DNA of 64,000 nt, from the NCBI GenBank assembly GCA_031581485.1, contig JAVLBA010000003.1, positions 1-64,000 on the forward strand, read 5' to 3'. The notes beneath the pieces are model-generated. The model searched no databases. It worked only from the letters and a program-made list of their open reading frames with translations, and was not told where the DNA came from. Shown here piece by piece: positions 51,310 to 59,816 of the stretch. The position numbers and the translations under genes are program-made. Each line of letters opens with the position of its first letter. Within the stretch, counting starts at the first letter, position 1. The stretch is from BM506 sp031581485 (GTDB taxonomy: Bacteria; Desulfobacterota; Desulfobulbia; Desulfobulbales; SURF-16).

Positions 51310-52467
51310 GTGGATAGAGTGGATCATTTCCTGACCGAAGATCAGCAGATGATTGTCGATCTGGCAAGACAGATCACCGACGAGATGGTGATCCCCAATC
51401 GGGCGCGCTATGACGAGACAGAGGAGTATCCCCTGGATATCGTCGAGGCCTTGGCCAAATCCGATTTTTTTGCTCTTTTTGTCCCAGAGGAGTATGGCGG
51501 CTTGGGCGGCAGTTGTTATGATCTGGTCCTGGCTCTGGAGCAGATCGGCCGCGGCTGTGTGGGTATAGCCACGGCCTATGCGGCAAGCGCCCTGGGTGCC
51601 TATCCTATTATTGTCGGCGGCAGTCATGAGCTGAAATCAAAATATCTGCCCGATATTGCCAGCGGCAAAAAAAGGGCGGCCTTTGCCCTTACCGAATCAA
51701 ATGCCGGCAGTGATGCCGGTGGTATTCAGACCACCGCTGTTCTGGATGGCGACGAATGGGTCATCAACGGTACCAAGCAATGGATCACCAATGGCGGCCA
51801 CGCCCATCTCTATACCGTGATTGCCATTACCGACCCCAGCAAGGGTGCCCGCGGCGCCTCCATGTTTGTGGTGGAGGCGGATGATCCCGGGTTTTCCTGC
51901 GGTCCCAAGGAAAAGAAGATGGGTATCCGCTGTTCTGCCACCACGGAACTTATCTTTCGGGATTGTCGTATCCCCAAGGACCGGATCATCGGTCGTCAAG
52001 GCACAGGTTTTATCACCGTGATGAAGACCTTGGACAGGTCACGGCCCGGCATTGCCAGCCTGGGGGTCGGTCTGGCCCAAGCCGCCCTTGATGAGTCGGT
52101 GACCTACGCCAAGAGCCGTTATCAGTTTGGGAAGCCCATTATCTCTTTTCAGGCGGTCCAGCATATGTTGGCGGACATGGCCATTGAGACAGAGGCTGCC
52201 CGGGCCCTGGTCTATGTCAGTGCCCGTCATATTGACGCCCATCCCAAGGATATGTCCAAGGCCTCGGCCATGTGCAAGGTCAAGGCCACGGATGTGGCCA
52301 TGAAGGTAGCTGTAGATGCGGTTCAGGTCTTTGCCGGCTATGGCTTCATGCGTGAGTATCCGGTGGAGAAGATGATGCGGGACGCCAAGATTCTGCAGAT
52401 CTATGAAGGCACAAATCAGATCCAGCGTAATGTTGTGGGTCAGGAACTCAATAAAGAGTATACCTGA
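51310..52467 (+). CDS. Acyl-CoA dehydrogenase inside the fatty-acid operon
   Basis: 385 residues, GTG start at 51310 with GAGGACGGG upstream. Acyl-CoA dehydrogenase landmarks are AFALTESNAGSDAGGIQTTA, GTKQWITNGGHAHLYTVIA, GFMREYPVEKMMRDAKILQI, and YEGTNQIQRNVVGQEL. The Glu in YEGT is in the place of the catalytic base, so it should be active. It needs ETF, and etfB/etfA follow directly. In this operon it stands where fabD is expected. It might oxidise or reduce an acyl chain in service of lipid synthesis. Confidence 0.95.
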   Translation: MDRVDHFLTEDQQMIVDLARQITDEMVIPNRARYDETEEYPLDIVEALAKSDFFALFVPEEYGGLGGSCYDLVLALEQIGRGCVGIATAYAASALGAYPIIVGGSHELKSKYLPDIASGKKRAAFALTESNAGSDAGGIQTTAVLDGDEWVINGTKQWITNGGHAHLYTVIAITDPSKGARGASMFVVEADDPGFSCGPKEKKMGIRCSATTELIFRDCRIPKDRIIGRQGTGFITVMKTLDRSRPGIASLGVGLAQAALDESVTYAKSRYQFGKPIISFQAVQHMLADMAIETEAARALVYVSARHIDAHPKDMSKASAMCKVKATDVAMKVAVDAVQVFAGYGFMREYPVEKMMRDAKILQIYEGTNQIQRNVVGQELNKEYT

Positions 52468-52544
52468 GACATGATCCCCAGGATGCCGTGGCGCTGCTCT
52501 TTGTCTGCCCCCTTCATCCCTCAATCAATTTCCTGCGATGAGTT

Positions 52545-53333
52545 ATGAGAATTGTTGTCTGCATAAAACAAGTTCCCGATGCCAAGGATGTCCGTCTTGA
52601 CCCCGTGACCAACACCCTGTCCCGTGAAGGCGTCAAGTCGGTGATCAATCCCTATGACCGGCATGCCATGGAAGAGGGTGTGCGTCTCAAGGAGCAGTAT
52701 GGGGGTACGGTCACCGTGATTTCCATGGGACCTCCCCAGGCCAAGGCCATTTTAAGCGAGGCCATTTCCTGCGGTGTTGATGACGCCTTTTTGGTTTCTG
52801 ACCGCGCCTTTGCCGGTTCCGACACCCTGGCCACCACCTACACCCTGGCCCAGGCCATCAAGAAGAGCGGGGCCGTGGATCTGGTCCTCTGCGGCAAACA
52901 GGCCACAGATGGCGATACCGCCCAGGTGGGTCCCGGTCTGGCGGCCCGGCTTGACATGCCCTACGTCACCTGTGTCAAGAAGATCAGCGCTGTCGAAGAT
53001 CAGCTGATGCGCGTCGAACGGATGATGGATGACGGCTATGACGAGGTCGAGATTGATCTGCCGGCCCTGCTCACTGTGGTTAAAGAGATCAATGTCCCTC
53101 GTTTTCCTTCCCTGCGAGGTCTGCGCAAGGCCAAGGCCTTTGATATCCCCAGCTATAGTGCTGCTGATATTGATGCCGACCCTGACCAGCTGGGCCTGGG
53201 CGGTTCGCCCACCTGGGTGGTGAAGGTCTTTCCCCCCGAATGTAAAGGGGAGCGGAGCATGATTGAGGGAAGCCTGGAAGAGATTGCCGATAAACTGGCA
53301 GGGATTTTATCTGACAGCGCCTACGGCGCTTAA
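52545..53333 (+). CDS. etfB: Electron transfer flavoprotein beta subunit
   Basis: 262 residues. MRIVVCIKQVPDAKDVRLDP, NPYDRHAMEEGVRLKE, DLVLCGKQATDGDTAQVGPG, and VKEINVPRFPSLRGLRKAK are EtfB signatures. Carries AMP or FAD and pairs with the EtfA that starts 18 bases after it. Accepts electrons from the adjacent acyl-CoA dehydrogenase. Nothing here decides whether this is an ordinary or a bifurcating ETF. Confidence 0.96.
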   Translation: MRIVVCIKQVPDAKDVRLDPVTNTLSREGVKSVINPYDRHAMEEGVRLKEQYGGTVTVISMGPPQAKAILSEAISCGVDDAFLVSDRAFAGSDTLATTYTLAQAIKKSGAVDLVLCGKQATDGDTAQVGPGLAARLDMPYVTCVKKISAVEDQLMRVERMMDDGYDEVEIDLPALLTVVKEINVPRFPSLRGLRKAKAFDIPSYSAADIDADPDQLGLGGSPTWVVKVFPPECKGERSMIEGSLEEIADKLAGILSDSAYGA

Positions 53334-53351
53334 TCTAACGGTTTTTGTAAT

Positions 53352-54536
53352 ATGCTACTTATTGATACCGAAGCCTGTATTGGCTGTGGCCTCTGTGAGG
53401 ACAATTGTCCTTTTGATGCGATCCATGTTGTGGATGGCAAGGCAGTGGTTAATGATTCCTGCACCCTGTGCGGGACCTGTGTTGACCATTGTGAGGTGGC
53501 GGCCCTTGCCATTGAGCGCGATGAGAGCGAAGCCATAGATCTGGCGGCCTGGTCCGGCATCTGGGTCTTTGCCGAGTATCGGGGCGGTAAGGTCGCCCAG
53601 GTCACCAACGAACTCCTGGGGGTCGGCACCGAACTGGCGGCCCAGCGTGGTGTCAAGCTGGCTGCTGTTCTCTTGTGCGATCAGAGTGGCGATGTTCCCC
53701 AGCAGCTCATTGCCGCGGGTGCTGATATCGTCTACACCGTGGAAGATCCTGCCCTGGCCGATTTTTCCGATGATGCCTATGGCAATGCCTTGGAGGATCT
53801 GGCCAGAAAATATAAGCCTGAGGTTATCCTGGCCGGTGCCACCGCCATTGGCCGCTCCTTTATCCCCCGAGTGGCCACCTCACTTGTTACCGGCTTGACG
53901 GCAGACTGCACCAATCTTGCCATTGGCGATGACGGCCATCTCCACCAGACCCGGCCTGCCTTTGGCGGTAATATCATGGCAACCATCATGTGCCCCAAGC
54001 ACCGCCCGCAGATGGCAACGGTGCGGCCCATGGTGATGAAGGCCAATACTCCTGACCCCGGCCGCCAGGGCGAGATTATTGTCGAAACCATTGCCCCGGT
54101 CCGGCTGCAGTCGCGGGCCCGGGTGGTGCGCACGGTTTTCAGCGAAGGTGAGCAGCTCAACCTCAGTGAGGCGGATGTGGTTGTGGCCGGAGGCCGTGGT
54201 CTTGATACCCGTGAGGGTTTCAAGTTGGTTGAAGAGCTGGCAACGCTTCTTGACGGCGCCGTGGGTGCCAGCCGGGCGGCGGTGGACAGCGGCTGGGTCG
54301 GCTATCCTCATCAGGTGGGCCAGACCGGCAAGACCGTGGCTTCCAAACTCTATGTGGCTTGTGGTATTTCCGGCGCCATTCAGCATGTGATCGGTATGAA
54401 ATCTTCGGAGATCATTGTTGCCATCAACCGTGATCCCAAGGCCACCATCTTTGATGTGGCCGATTACGGAGTGGTTGGTGATCTCTTTGAGATCCTGCCC
54501 CGGGTCATAGAAAAAATCAAAGAGCGCCGCTCTTAA
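53352..54536 (+). CDS. etfA: Electron transfer flavoprotein alpha subunit with N-terminal 2[4Fe-4S] ferredoxin domain
   Basis: 394 residues. The first about 60 residues are a ferredoxin module: CIGCGLCEDNCPFDAI and CTLCGTCVDHCEVAAL, two full CxxCxxCxxxC sets. The EtfA body follows, with IWVFAEYRGGKVAQVTNELL at about 70 and the FAD region DSGWVGYPHQVGQTGKTV, ACGISGAIQHVIGM and FDVADYGVVGDLFE. The ferredoxin extension is found in anaerobes and gives a direct link to low-potential iron-sulfur carriers. Confidence 0.96.
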   Translation: MLLIDTEACIGCGLCEDNCPFDAIHVVDGKAVVNDSCTLCGTCVDHCEVAALAIERDESEAIDLAAWSGIWVFAEYRGGKVAQVTNELLGVGTELAAQRGVKLAAVLLCDQSGDVPQQLIAAGADIVYTVEDPALADFSDDAYGNALEDLARKYKPEVILAGATAIGRSFIPRVATSLVTGLTADCTNLAIGDDGHLHQTRPAFGGNIMATIMCPKHRPQMATVRPMVMKANTPDPGRQGEIIVETIAPVRLQSRARVVRTVFSEGEQLNLSEADVVVAGGRGLDTREGFKLVEELATLLDGAVGASRAAVDSGWVGYPHQVGQTGKTVASKLYVACGISGAIQHVIGMKSSEIIVAINRDPKATIFDVADYGVVGDLFEILPRVIEKIKERRS

Positions 54537-54550
54537 CCCTGGTGACGATT

Positions 54551-55297
54551 ATGGATTTAACAGGAAAGGTTGCCGTTGTTACCGGCGGCAGTCGTGGAAT
54601 CGGCAAGGCGGTATGCCTGCGCCTGGGCGCCCTGGGTGCCACCGTGGTTATCAATTATGTGAGCCGCCCCGATGCTGCCCAGGAAACAGCGGCTGAGGTG
54701 GAGAAGGCAGGGGGCAAGGCTGCCCTGGCCCAGTTCAATGTGGCTGACAGTGCGGCCGTTGATGCGGCCTTCAAGCAGATCCTGGAGACCCATGGCCGGA
54801 TTGATGTGCTGGTCAATAATGCCGGCATTACCCGTGACGGTCTCTTCATGAAGATGAAGGAGGCGGATTGGGATCTGGTCCTTGATACCAATCTCAAGGG
54901 GGCCTTCAACTGTATCAAGGCCGTGAACAGGCCCATGATGAAACAGCGCTCCGGCGCGATCATTTCCATCACCTCGGTGATCGGTTTTGCCGGTAATGCC
55001 GGCCAGGCCAATTACTCGGCAGCCAAGGCCGGGCTCATCGGTCTTACCCGTTCCCTGGCCAAGGAGCTCGCCTCCCGCAATATCAGGGTGAACGGGGTGG
55101 CCCCCGGCTATATCGATACCGATATGACCAAGGACCTGCCCGAGTCGGTGAAGGAGATCATTTTAAGTGAAATCCCCCTGCGGTCCATGGGGGCGGCTGA
55201 TGATGTGGCTGCTGCAGTGGCCTTTCTGGCCTCTGAGGATGCCCGTTATATCACCGGCCAGTTTATCCATGTCAACGGCGGCATGTACATGGCGTAG
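54551..55297 (+). CDS. fabG: 3-oxoacyl-ACP reductase FabG
   Basis: NADPH-dependent reduction of 3-oxoacyl-ACP. 248 residues from the ATG at 54551 (GGTGA six bases upstream; a GTG lies 9 bases earlier). SDR features: VVTGGSRGIGKAVCLRLG (TGxxxGxG), NNAG, catalytic Ser142, and Tyr155/Lys159 in NYSAAKAG. PGYIDTDMTKDLPE is FabG-typical. Confidence 0.96.
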   Translation: MDLTGKVAVVTGGSRGIGKAVCLRLGALGATVVINYVSRPDAAQETAAEVEKAGGKAALAQFNVADSAAVDAAFKQILETHGRIDVLVNNAGITRDGLFMKMKEADWDLVLDTNLKGAFNCIKAVNRPMMKQRSGAIISITSVIGFAGNAGQANYSAAKAGLIGLTRSLAKELASRNIRVNGVAPGYIDTDMTKDLPESVKEIILSEIPLRSMGAADDVAAAVAFLASEDARYITGQFIHVNGGMYMA

Positions 55298-55397
55298 TCT
55301 GAAAAATAATTCTGGTTATTGTCTGATCTGAAAAATTAAAGTAACATCGGCTCTTTTCTGGTCGATCCAAAAGACATCTATTTAAGGAGAACTTATT

Positions 55398-55625
55398 ATG
55401 TCTGTTGAAGAGAAACTTATTGATATTATTGCAGAACAATTGAGTGTTGATAAGGCGAAAGTTGTTCCTTCCGCCTCGTTTGTCGATGATCTCGGCGCCG
55501 ATTCCCTGGACCTGGTTGAATTGATTATGGCCATGGAAGAGGCCTTTGATACCGAGATTCCTGATGAGGTTGCCGAAAAGATCACCACGGTTAAAGCTGC
55601 TATTGAGCATATCGAGAAGTTATAA
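55398..55625 (+). CDS. acpP: Acyl carrier protein
   Basis: 75 residues, acidic, with the phosphopantetheine-bearing Ser36 in DLGADSLDLVELIMAMEE. TAAGGAGAAC precedes the ATG. The 100-base gap upstream is AT-rich and could hold a separate promoter. A terminator-like hairpin lies between it and fabF, so acpP may be made in excess over its neighbours. Confidence 0.98.
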   Translation: MSVEEKLIDIIAEQLSVDKAKVVPSASFVDDLGADSLDLVELIMAMEEAFDTEIPDEVAEKITTVKAAIEHIEKL

Positions 55626-55677
55626 GAGACCCGCGGCAACGCCCCTGGTTGGGCCGTATGTCGGTGGATTCCTTGTT

Positions 55678-55719
55678 ACGCCTTATCCGTGCCATTACGA
55701 TGGCATGGTAAGGCGTTTT
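55678..55719 (+). terminator. Terminator or attenuator between acpP and fabF
   Basis: ACGCCTTA (55678-55685) pairs with TAAGGCGT (55709-55716). The inner TGCCAT/ATGGCA stem extends it, and TTTT follows. A small bulge is present. Likely partial termination after acpP. Confidence 0.8.
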
Positions 55720-55789
55720 CTGCCGTTTTAGCCGGGAAGATTGTTTCTGAACCAGTTGTGCACGTTTTTGTGATTTGAAGAGGGATATT

Positions 55790-57031
55790 ATGGCTCGAAG
55801 AGTTGTGGTCACTGGTGTTGGTCTGGTTACGCCCCTAGGCACGGGAGTTGCCAAAACCTGGGAAGGACTTTGCGCTGGCAAGTCGGGTGTGGGGCCGATT
55901 ACCCGTTTTGACGCCACTGATTTTGCCGTGCAGATTGCGGCAGAGGTCAAGGACTTTCAGGTGGAAGAGTTCATGGATGCCAAAGAGGCCAAGCATCTCG
56001 ACTACTTTGTGCAATATGCTCTCGGCGCCGCCCATATGGCCCTGGCTGATTCTGGTTTTGTGGTCACGGAAGAGAATGCCACCCGGGTCGGCTCCATTGT
56101 GGGCTGCGGTCTGGGCGGCCTGCCCACCATTGAAAAATATCACCAGGTCTACCTGGACAAGGGGCCCAGAAGGATTACCCCCTTTTTTATTCCCATGGTT
56201 ATTCCCAACATGGGTGCCGGGCAGATTTCCATCTTTCACAAGGTCAAGGGCCCGAACATCTCCCCCACCACGGCCTGTGCCGCAGGCACCCACGCTGTGG
56301 GCGAGGCCTACCGGCTGATTGCCGACGGTTATTGCGATGCGGCCTTCACCGGCGGCAGCGAGTCGGTGATCTGCCCTCTGGCTGTGGGCGGTTTCAACGC
56401 CATGAAGGCCCTGTCCAAGCGCAATGATGATCCGCAGGCGGCCTCCCGTCCCTTTGACAAGGAGCGCAACGGTTTTGTGATTGCCGAGGGCGGCGGTATC
56501 CTTATTCTTGAGGAGCTGGAGCATGCCCGGGCCAGGGGCGCCAGGATCTATGCGGAGATGGTGGGGTACGGTCTTTCCGGTGACGGCTACCATATTGCTG
56601 CTCCCCCTGAAGACGGCAACGGCGCCATGCGCTGCATGCAGATGGCCCTGGATGACGCCAAGATGAATCCGGAAGATATTGATTATATCAATGCCCATGG
56701 TACCTCAACCCCTCTGAATGATGTGGTGGAGACCAGGGCCATCAAGGGTGTTTTCGGCGATCATGCCCGCAAGCTTGCCATCAGCTCCACAAAATCGATG
56801 ACAGGCCACATGCTGGGCGGCGCCGGGGGTATTGAGGCGGTGTTTACCGCCCTTTCCCTCCATCATCAGATTGCGCCACCCACTGCTAATCTGGAAAATC
56901 CTGATCCCGAATGTGATCTTGATTATATCCCGGGCAGTGCCAGGAACATGAAGATGCAGGCGGCCATGTCCAACTCCTTTGGTTTTGGCGGCACCAATGC
57001 GGTGATTATCATGAAACGTTTTGAGGGCTGA
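55790..57031 (+). CDS. fabF: 3-oxoacyl-ACP synthase II FabF
   Basis: Elongating condensing enzyme. 413 residues from the ATG at 55790 (GAGGGA upstream). Active-site Cys163 in PTTACAAGTHAVGEAY, His in NAHGTSTPLNDVVET and His in STKSMTGHMLGGAGGIE; SNSFGFGGTNAVIIM at the end. The rpiB start follows 4 bases after the stop. Confidence 0.97.
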   Translation: MARRVVVTGVGLVTPLGTGVAKTWEGLCAGKSGVGPITRFDATDFAVQIAAEVKDFQVEEFMDAKEAKHLDYFVQYALGAAHMALADSGFVVTEENATRVGSIVGCGLGGLPTIEKYHQVYLDKGPRRITPFFIPMVIPNMGAGQISIFHKVKGPNISPTTACAAGTHAVGEAYRLIADGYCDAAFTGGSESVICPLAVGGFNAMKALSKRNDDPQAASRPFDKERNGFVIAEGGGILILEELEHARARGARIYAEMVGYGLSGDGYHIAAPPEDGNGAMRCMQMALDDAKMNPEDIDYINAHGTSTPLNDVVETRAIKGVFGDHARKLAISSTKSMTGHMLGGAGGIEAVFTALSLHHQIAPPTANLENPDPECDLDYIPGSARNMKMQAAMSNSFGFGGTNAVIIMKRFEG

Positions 57032-57035
57032 GCAG

Positions 57036-57461
57036 ATGAAAATTGCATTAGGGTGTGACCATGGCGGCCTGGGGCTCAAAAAGGAAATCGCTATACTGCT
57101 GCAGGAGATGGGCCAGGAAGTGGTGGATGTGGGCACGGATTCTCCCGATTCCGTCCCGTACCCCCGTTTTGCCGAGGCGGTCTGTGCGGAAATAATTGCC
57201 GGCCGCTGTGCGCAGGGCATCCTGATCTGCGGCACCGGGATCGGCATGTCCATGGCAGCCAACAGGCACCAGCAGATTCGCGCCGCCCTCTGCCATGAGC
57301 TTTTTACGGCCCGGCTGAGCCGCGAGCATAATGATGCCAATGTCCTGTGCCTGGGCGCCCGGGTTATCGGCTCGGGGCTGGCCCTGGAGATGGTCAAGAC
57401 CTGGCTTGCAACCGAGTTTGACGGCGGCCGTCATTCCGATAGAATCGCCATGTTTTCTTGA
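57036..57461 (+). CDS. rpiB: Ribose-5-phosphate isomerase B
   Basis: Interconverts ribulose- and ribose-5-phosphate. 141 residues from the ATG at 57036. MKIALGCDHGGLGLKKEIAI, YPRFAEAVCAEI, LICGTGIGMSMAANR (active Cys), and NDANVLCLGARVIG. The order fabF-rpiB-glyA-dCMP deaminase-nrdR-rib is seen in several Desulfobacterota and Firmicutes-like layouts. Confidence 0.96.
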   Translation: MKIALGCDHGGLGLKKEIAILLQEMGQEVVDVGTDSPDSVPYPRFAEAVCAEIIAGRCAQGILICGTGIGMSMAANRHQQIRAALCHELFTARLSREHNDANVLCLGARVIGSGLALEMVKTWLATEFDGGRHSDRIAMFS

Positions 57462-57523
57462 GGGCGGAACCGGTCAGTAAAGCGGCCAAGCCGCTGCTCA
57501 CCGCCATTTTAAAAAGAGAGAAA

Positions 57524-57563
57524 CAAGAGAGAAGAATCGTGCCGATATTCTGGTTATTCTCCT
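57524..57563 (+). promoter_or_regulatory. Possible leader hairpin before glyA
   Basis: GAGAAGAAT faces ATTCTCCTC with one mismatch across about 18 bases. No T-run. It might be a weak terminator after rpiB or a leader structure; the support is thin. Confidence 0.2.
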
Positions 57564-57600
57564 CTATTGTCATCTCATTACCCATAATTTAGATACTCCC

Positions 57601-58860
57601 ATGTCATCATTAAAAAAGAGTGATCCTGAAATCTTCCGGGCCGTTCGTCTCGAACTTGAGCGGCAGACCAACCAGCTGGAGCTCATTGCCTCGGAAAATA
57701 TCGTCTCCACTGCCGTTTTGGAGGCCCAGGGCTCCATTTTTACCAATAAATATGCTGAGGGTTATCCCAACAAACGCTACTACGGCGGCTGCGAATACGC
57801 GGATGAGGTGGAGTCCCTGGCCATTGCCCGGGCCCGGCAGCTCTTTGAGGCCCCCTACGCCAATGTCCAGCCCCACTCCGGCAGTCAGGCCAATATGGCG
57901 GTCTATTTTGCCTGTTTGAAGCCGGGCGACAAGGTGCTGGGCATGGATCTGGCCCATGGTGGTCATCTCACCCATGGCGCCTCGGTGAGTTTTTCCGGGG
58001 AACTCTATGATTTTGCTTCCTACGGCCTCAATAAAGAGACGGAAGAGATTGATATGGCCGAGGTGGAACGGCTGGCGGAAACGGAAAGGCCGAAACTTAT
58101 CGTGGCCGGGGCCTCGGCCTATCCCCGGGTCATTGATTTCGCCGGATTCCGGGCCATTGCCGATAAGGTGGGTGCCCTGTTCATGGTGGATATGGCCCAT
58201 ATTGCCGGTCTTGTTGCCGCCGGTGTCCATCCCTCGCCCGTGGGCCATGCCCAGTTCGTCACCACCACCACCCATAAGACCATGCGCGGCCCCCGGGGCG
58301 GTTTGATCCTGGCTGATGAGGAGTATGGCAAGAAGCTCAATTCAAAAATCTTCCCGGGCATCCAGGGCGGGCCGCTGGTCCATGTCATTGCCGCCAAGGC
58401 CGTGGCCTTTAAGGAGGCCATGACGGATGAGTTCAAGGTCTACCAGAGACAGGTGGTGGCCAATACCAGGGTGCTGGCCCTCAAGCTGCAGTCCTATGGT
58501 TTCCGTCTGGTATCCGGCGGTTCTGACAACCATCTCGTTCTGGTGGATATGAATAATAAGAATATCACCGGCAAGGATGCGGAAGAGGCCCTGGAGGCCG
58601 CCGGCCTCACGGTGAACAAAAACGCCATCCCCTTTGACACCCAGAGCCGTTTTGTCACCGGCGGTCTCCGTATCGGCACCCCGGCAGTGACCACCCGTGG
58701 CCTGAAAGAGGCGGAGATGGAAAAAATAGGCGCCTGGATCAACCGGGCCATTGAAAACAGGCTGAATAAAGAGGAACTCGGTCGTATCCGGCTGGAGGTA
58801 CGCATGCTCTGTGAGGAATTTCCCCTCTATCCCGATCTTGCCCGGGAATATGACGAGTAA
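57601..58860 (+). CDS. glyA: Serine hydroxymethyltransferase
   Basis: Converts serine and tetrahydrofolate to glycine and methylene-THF. 419 residues. QLELIASENIVSTAVLEAQG, YAEGYPNKRYYGGCEYADEV, and the PLP lysine K226 in TTTTHKTMRGPRGG. No clear ribosome site precedes the ATG. It supplies one-carbon units for the dTMP pathway, which matches the dCMP deaminase gene that follows. Confidence 0.98.
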   Translation: MSSLKKSDPEIFRAVRLELERQTNQLELIASENIVSTAVLEAQGSIFTNKYAEGYPNKRYYGGCEYADEVESLAIARARQLFEAPYANVQPHSGSQANMAVYFACLKPGDKVLGMDLAHGGHLTHGASVSFSGELYDFASYGLNKETEEIDMAEVERLAETERPKLIVAGASAYPRVIDFAGFRAIADKVGALFMVDMAHIAGLVAAGVHPSPVGHAQFVTTTTHKTMRGPRGGLILADEEYGKKLNSKIFPGIQGGPLVHVIAAKAVAFKEAMTDEFKVYQRQVVANTRVLALKLQSYGFRLVSGGSDNHLVLVDMNNKNITGKDAEEALEAAGLTVNKNAIPFDTQSRFVTGGLRIGTPAVTTRGLKEAEMEKIGAWINRAIENRLNKEELGRIRLEVRMLCEEFPLYPDLAREYDE

Positions 58861-58861
58861 A

Positions 58862-59323
58862 ATGGCAGAACAGCAGCGGCCCTCGTGGCACGAATATTTT
58901 CTCTCCATCACCCAACATGTGGCCACGCGTTCCACCTGTACCCGCCGCAAGGTGGGGGCAATTATTGTCCGGGACAAGAGAATTATTGCCACCGGCTATA
59001 ACGGGGTGCCGGCCGGTATCCGCCACTGTGATGTGGTGGGCTGTCTGCGGGATGAATTACAGGTGCCATCTGGTGAGCGGCATGAACTCTGCCGCGGCCT
59101 CCATGCCGAGCAGAATGCCATTATCCAGGCCTCCAGCCACGGTGTCTCCATTGCCGGCTCAACCCTCTACTGCACCAATATGCCCTGTTCCATCTGCAGT
59201 AAGATGTTGATTAACGCCAAGATCAAAACTATCTGCTATGCAGAAGGCTACCCCGATGCCTTGGCGGATTCGATGCTGGCTGAGGCCGGGATTGACGTGG
59301 TTAAATTAGATTCTGCCAAGTGA
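58862..59323 (+). CDS. Deoxycytidylate (dCMP) deaminase
   Basis: 153 residues from the ATG at 58862; an ATG at 58850 would overlap glyA by 11 bases. RPSWHEYFLSITQHVATRST at the N-terminus and the zinc motifs GLHAEQNAIIQAS (HAE) and NMPCSICSKMLIN (PCxxC). It makes dUMP for thymidylate synthesis. The family also covers ComEB. The gene sits next to glyA and nrdR, which suits nucleotide metabolism. Confidence 0.93.
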   Translation: MAEQQRPSWHEYFLSITQHVATRSTCTRRKVGAIIVRDKRIIATGYNGVPAGIRHCDVVGCLRDELQVPSGERHELCRGLHAEQNAIIQASSHGVSIAGSTLYCTNMPCSICSKMLINAKIKTICYAEGYPDALADSMLAEAGIDVVKLDSAK

Positions 59324-59342
59324 GAGCGATGAGGAGAGAGAA

Positions 59343-59816
59343 ATGAAATGCCCATACTGCGGTCACCTGGAAAACAAGGTGGTGGATTCCCGTCTTAACA
59401 AGGAGTACACCATTACCCGCCGCCGCCGTAAGTGTGAGGAGTGCCAGCGGCGCTTTACCACCTATGAGCGGCTGGAGGTCACCATGCCCATGCTCATCAA
59501 AAAGGATGGGCGCCGGGAGACATGGGACCGTGTCAAGGTGGCGGATGGCCTCAAAAAGGCGTGCGAGAAAAGACCGGTTTCCATGACCCAGATCGAGGAG
59601 TTTGTCGATGCCCTGGAGCGAGATCTCCAGGATATGGGTGAGCGGGAAATTCCCGTCAAATTGGTGGGGGCCCGGATCATGGATGGTCTGCGCAATATCG
59701 ACGAGGTTGCCTATGTGCGTTTTGCCTCGGTATACCGACAGTTCAAGGATCTCAACGAGTTTATGGACGAGCTGAAAGGCTTGCTCGGGGCCAAGGAAGA
59801 TGCGGCCTGCGACTGA
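59343..59816 (+). CDS. nrdR: Ribonucleotide reductase repressor NrdR
   Basis: 157 residues. A zinc ribbon MKCPYCGHLENKVVDSRLNK with C3, C6, C31 and C34 (CEEC), then an ATP-cone domain (PMLIKKDGRRETWDRVKV; RFASVYRQFKDLNEFMDEL). AGGAGAG precedes the ATG. It senses ATP/dATP and represses nrd genes. Its last 17 bases overlap ribD. Confidence 0.98.
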   Translation: MKCPYCGHLENKVVDSRLNKEYTITRRRRKCEECQRRFTTYERLEVTMPMLIKKDGRRETWDRVKVADGLKKACEKRPVSMTQIEEFVDALERDLQDMGEREIPVKLVGARIMDGLRNIDEVAYVRFASVYRQFKDLNEFMDELKGLLGAKEDAACD

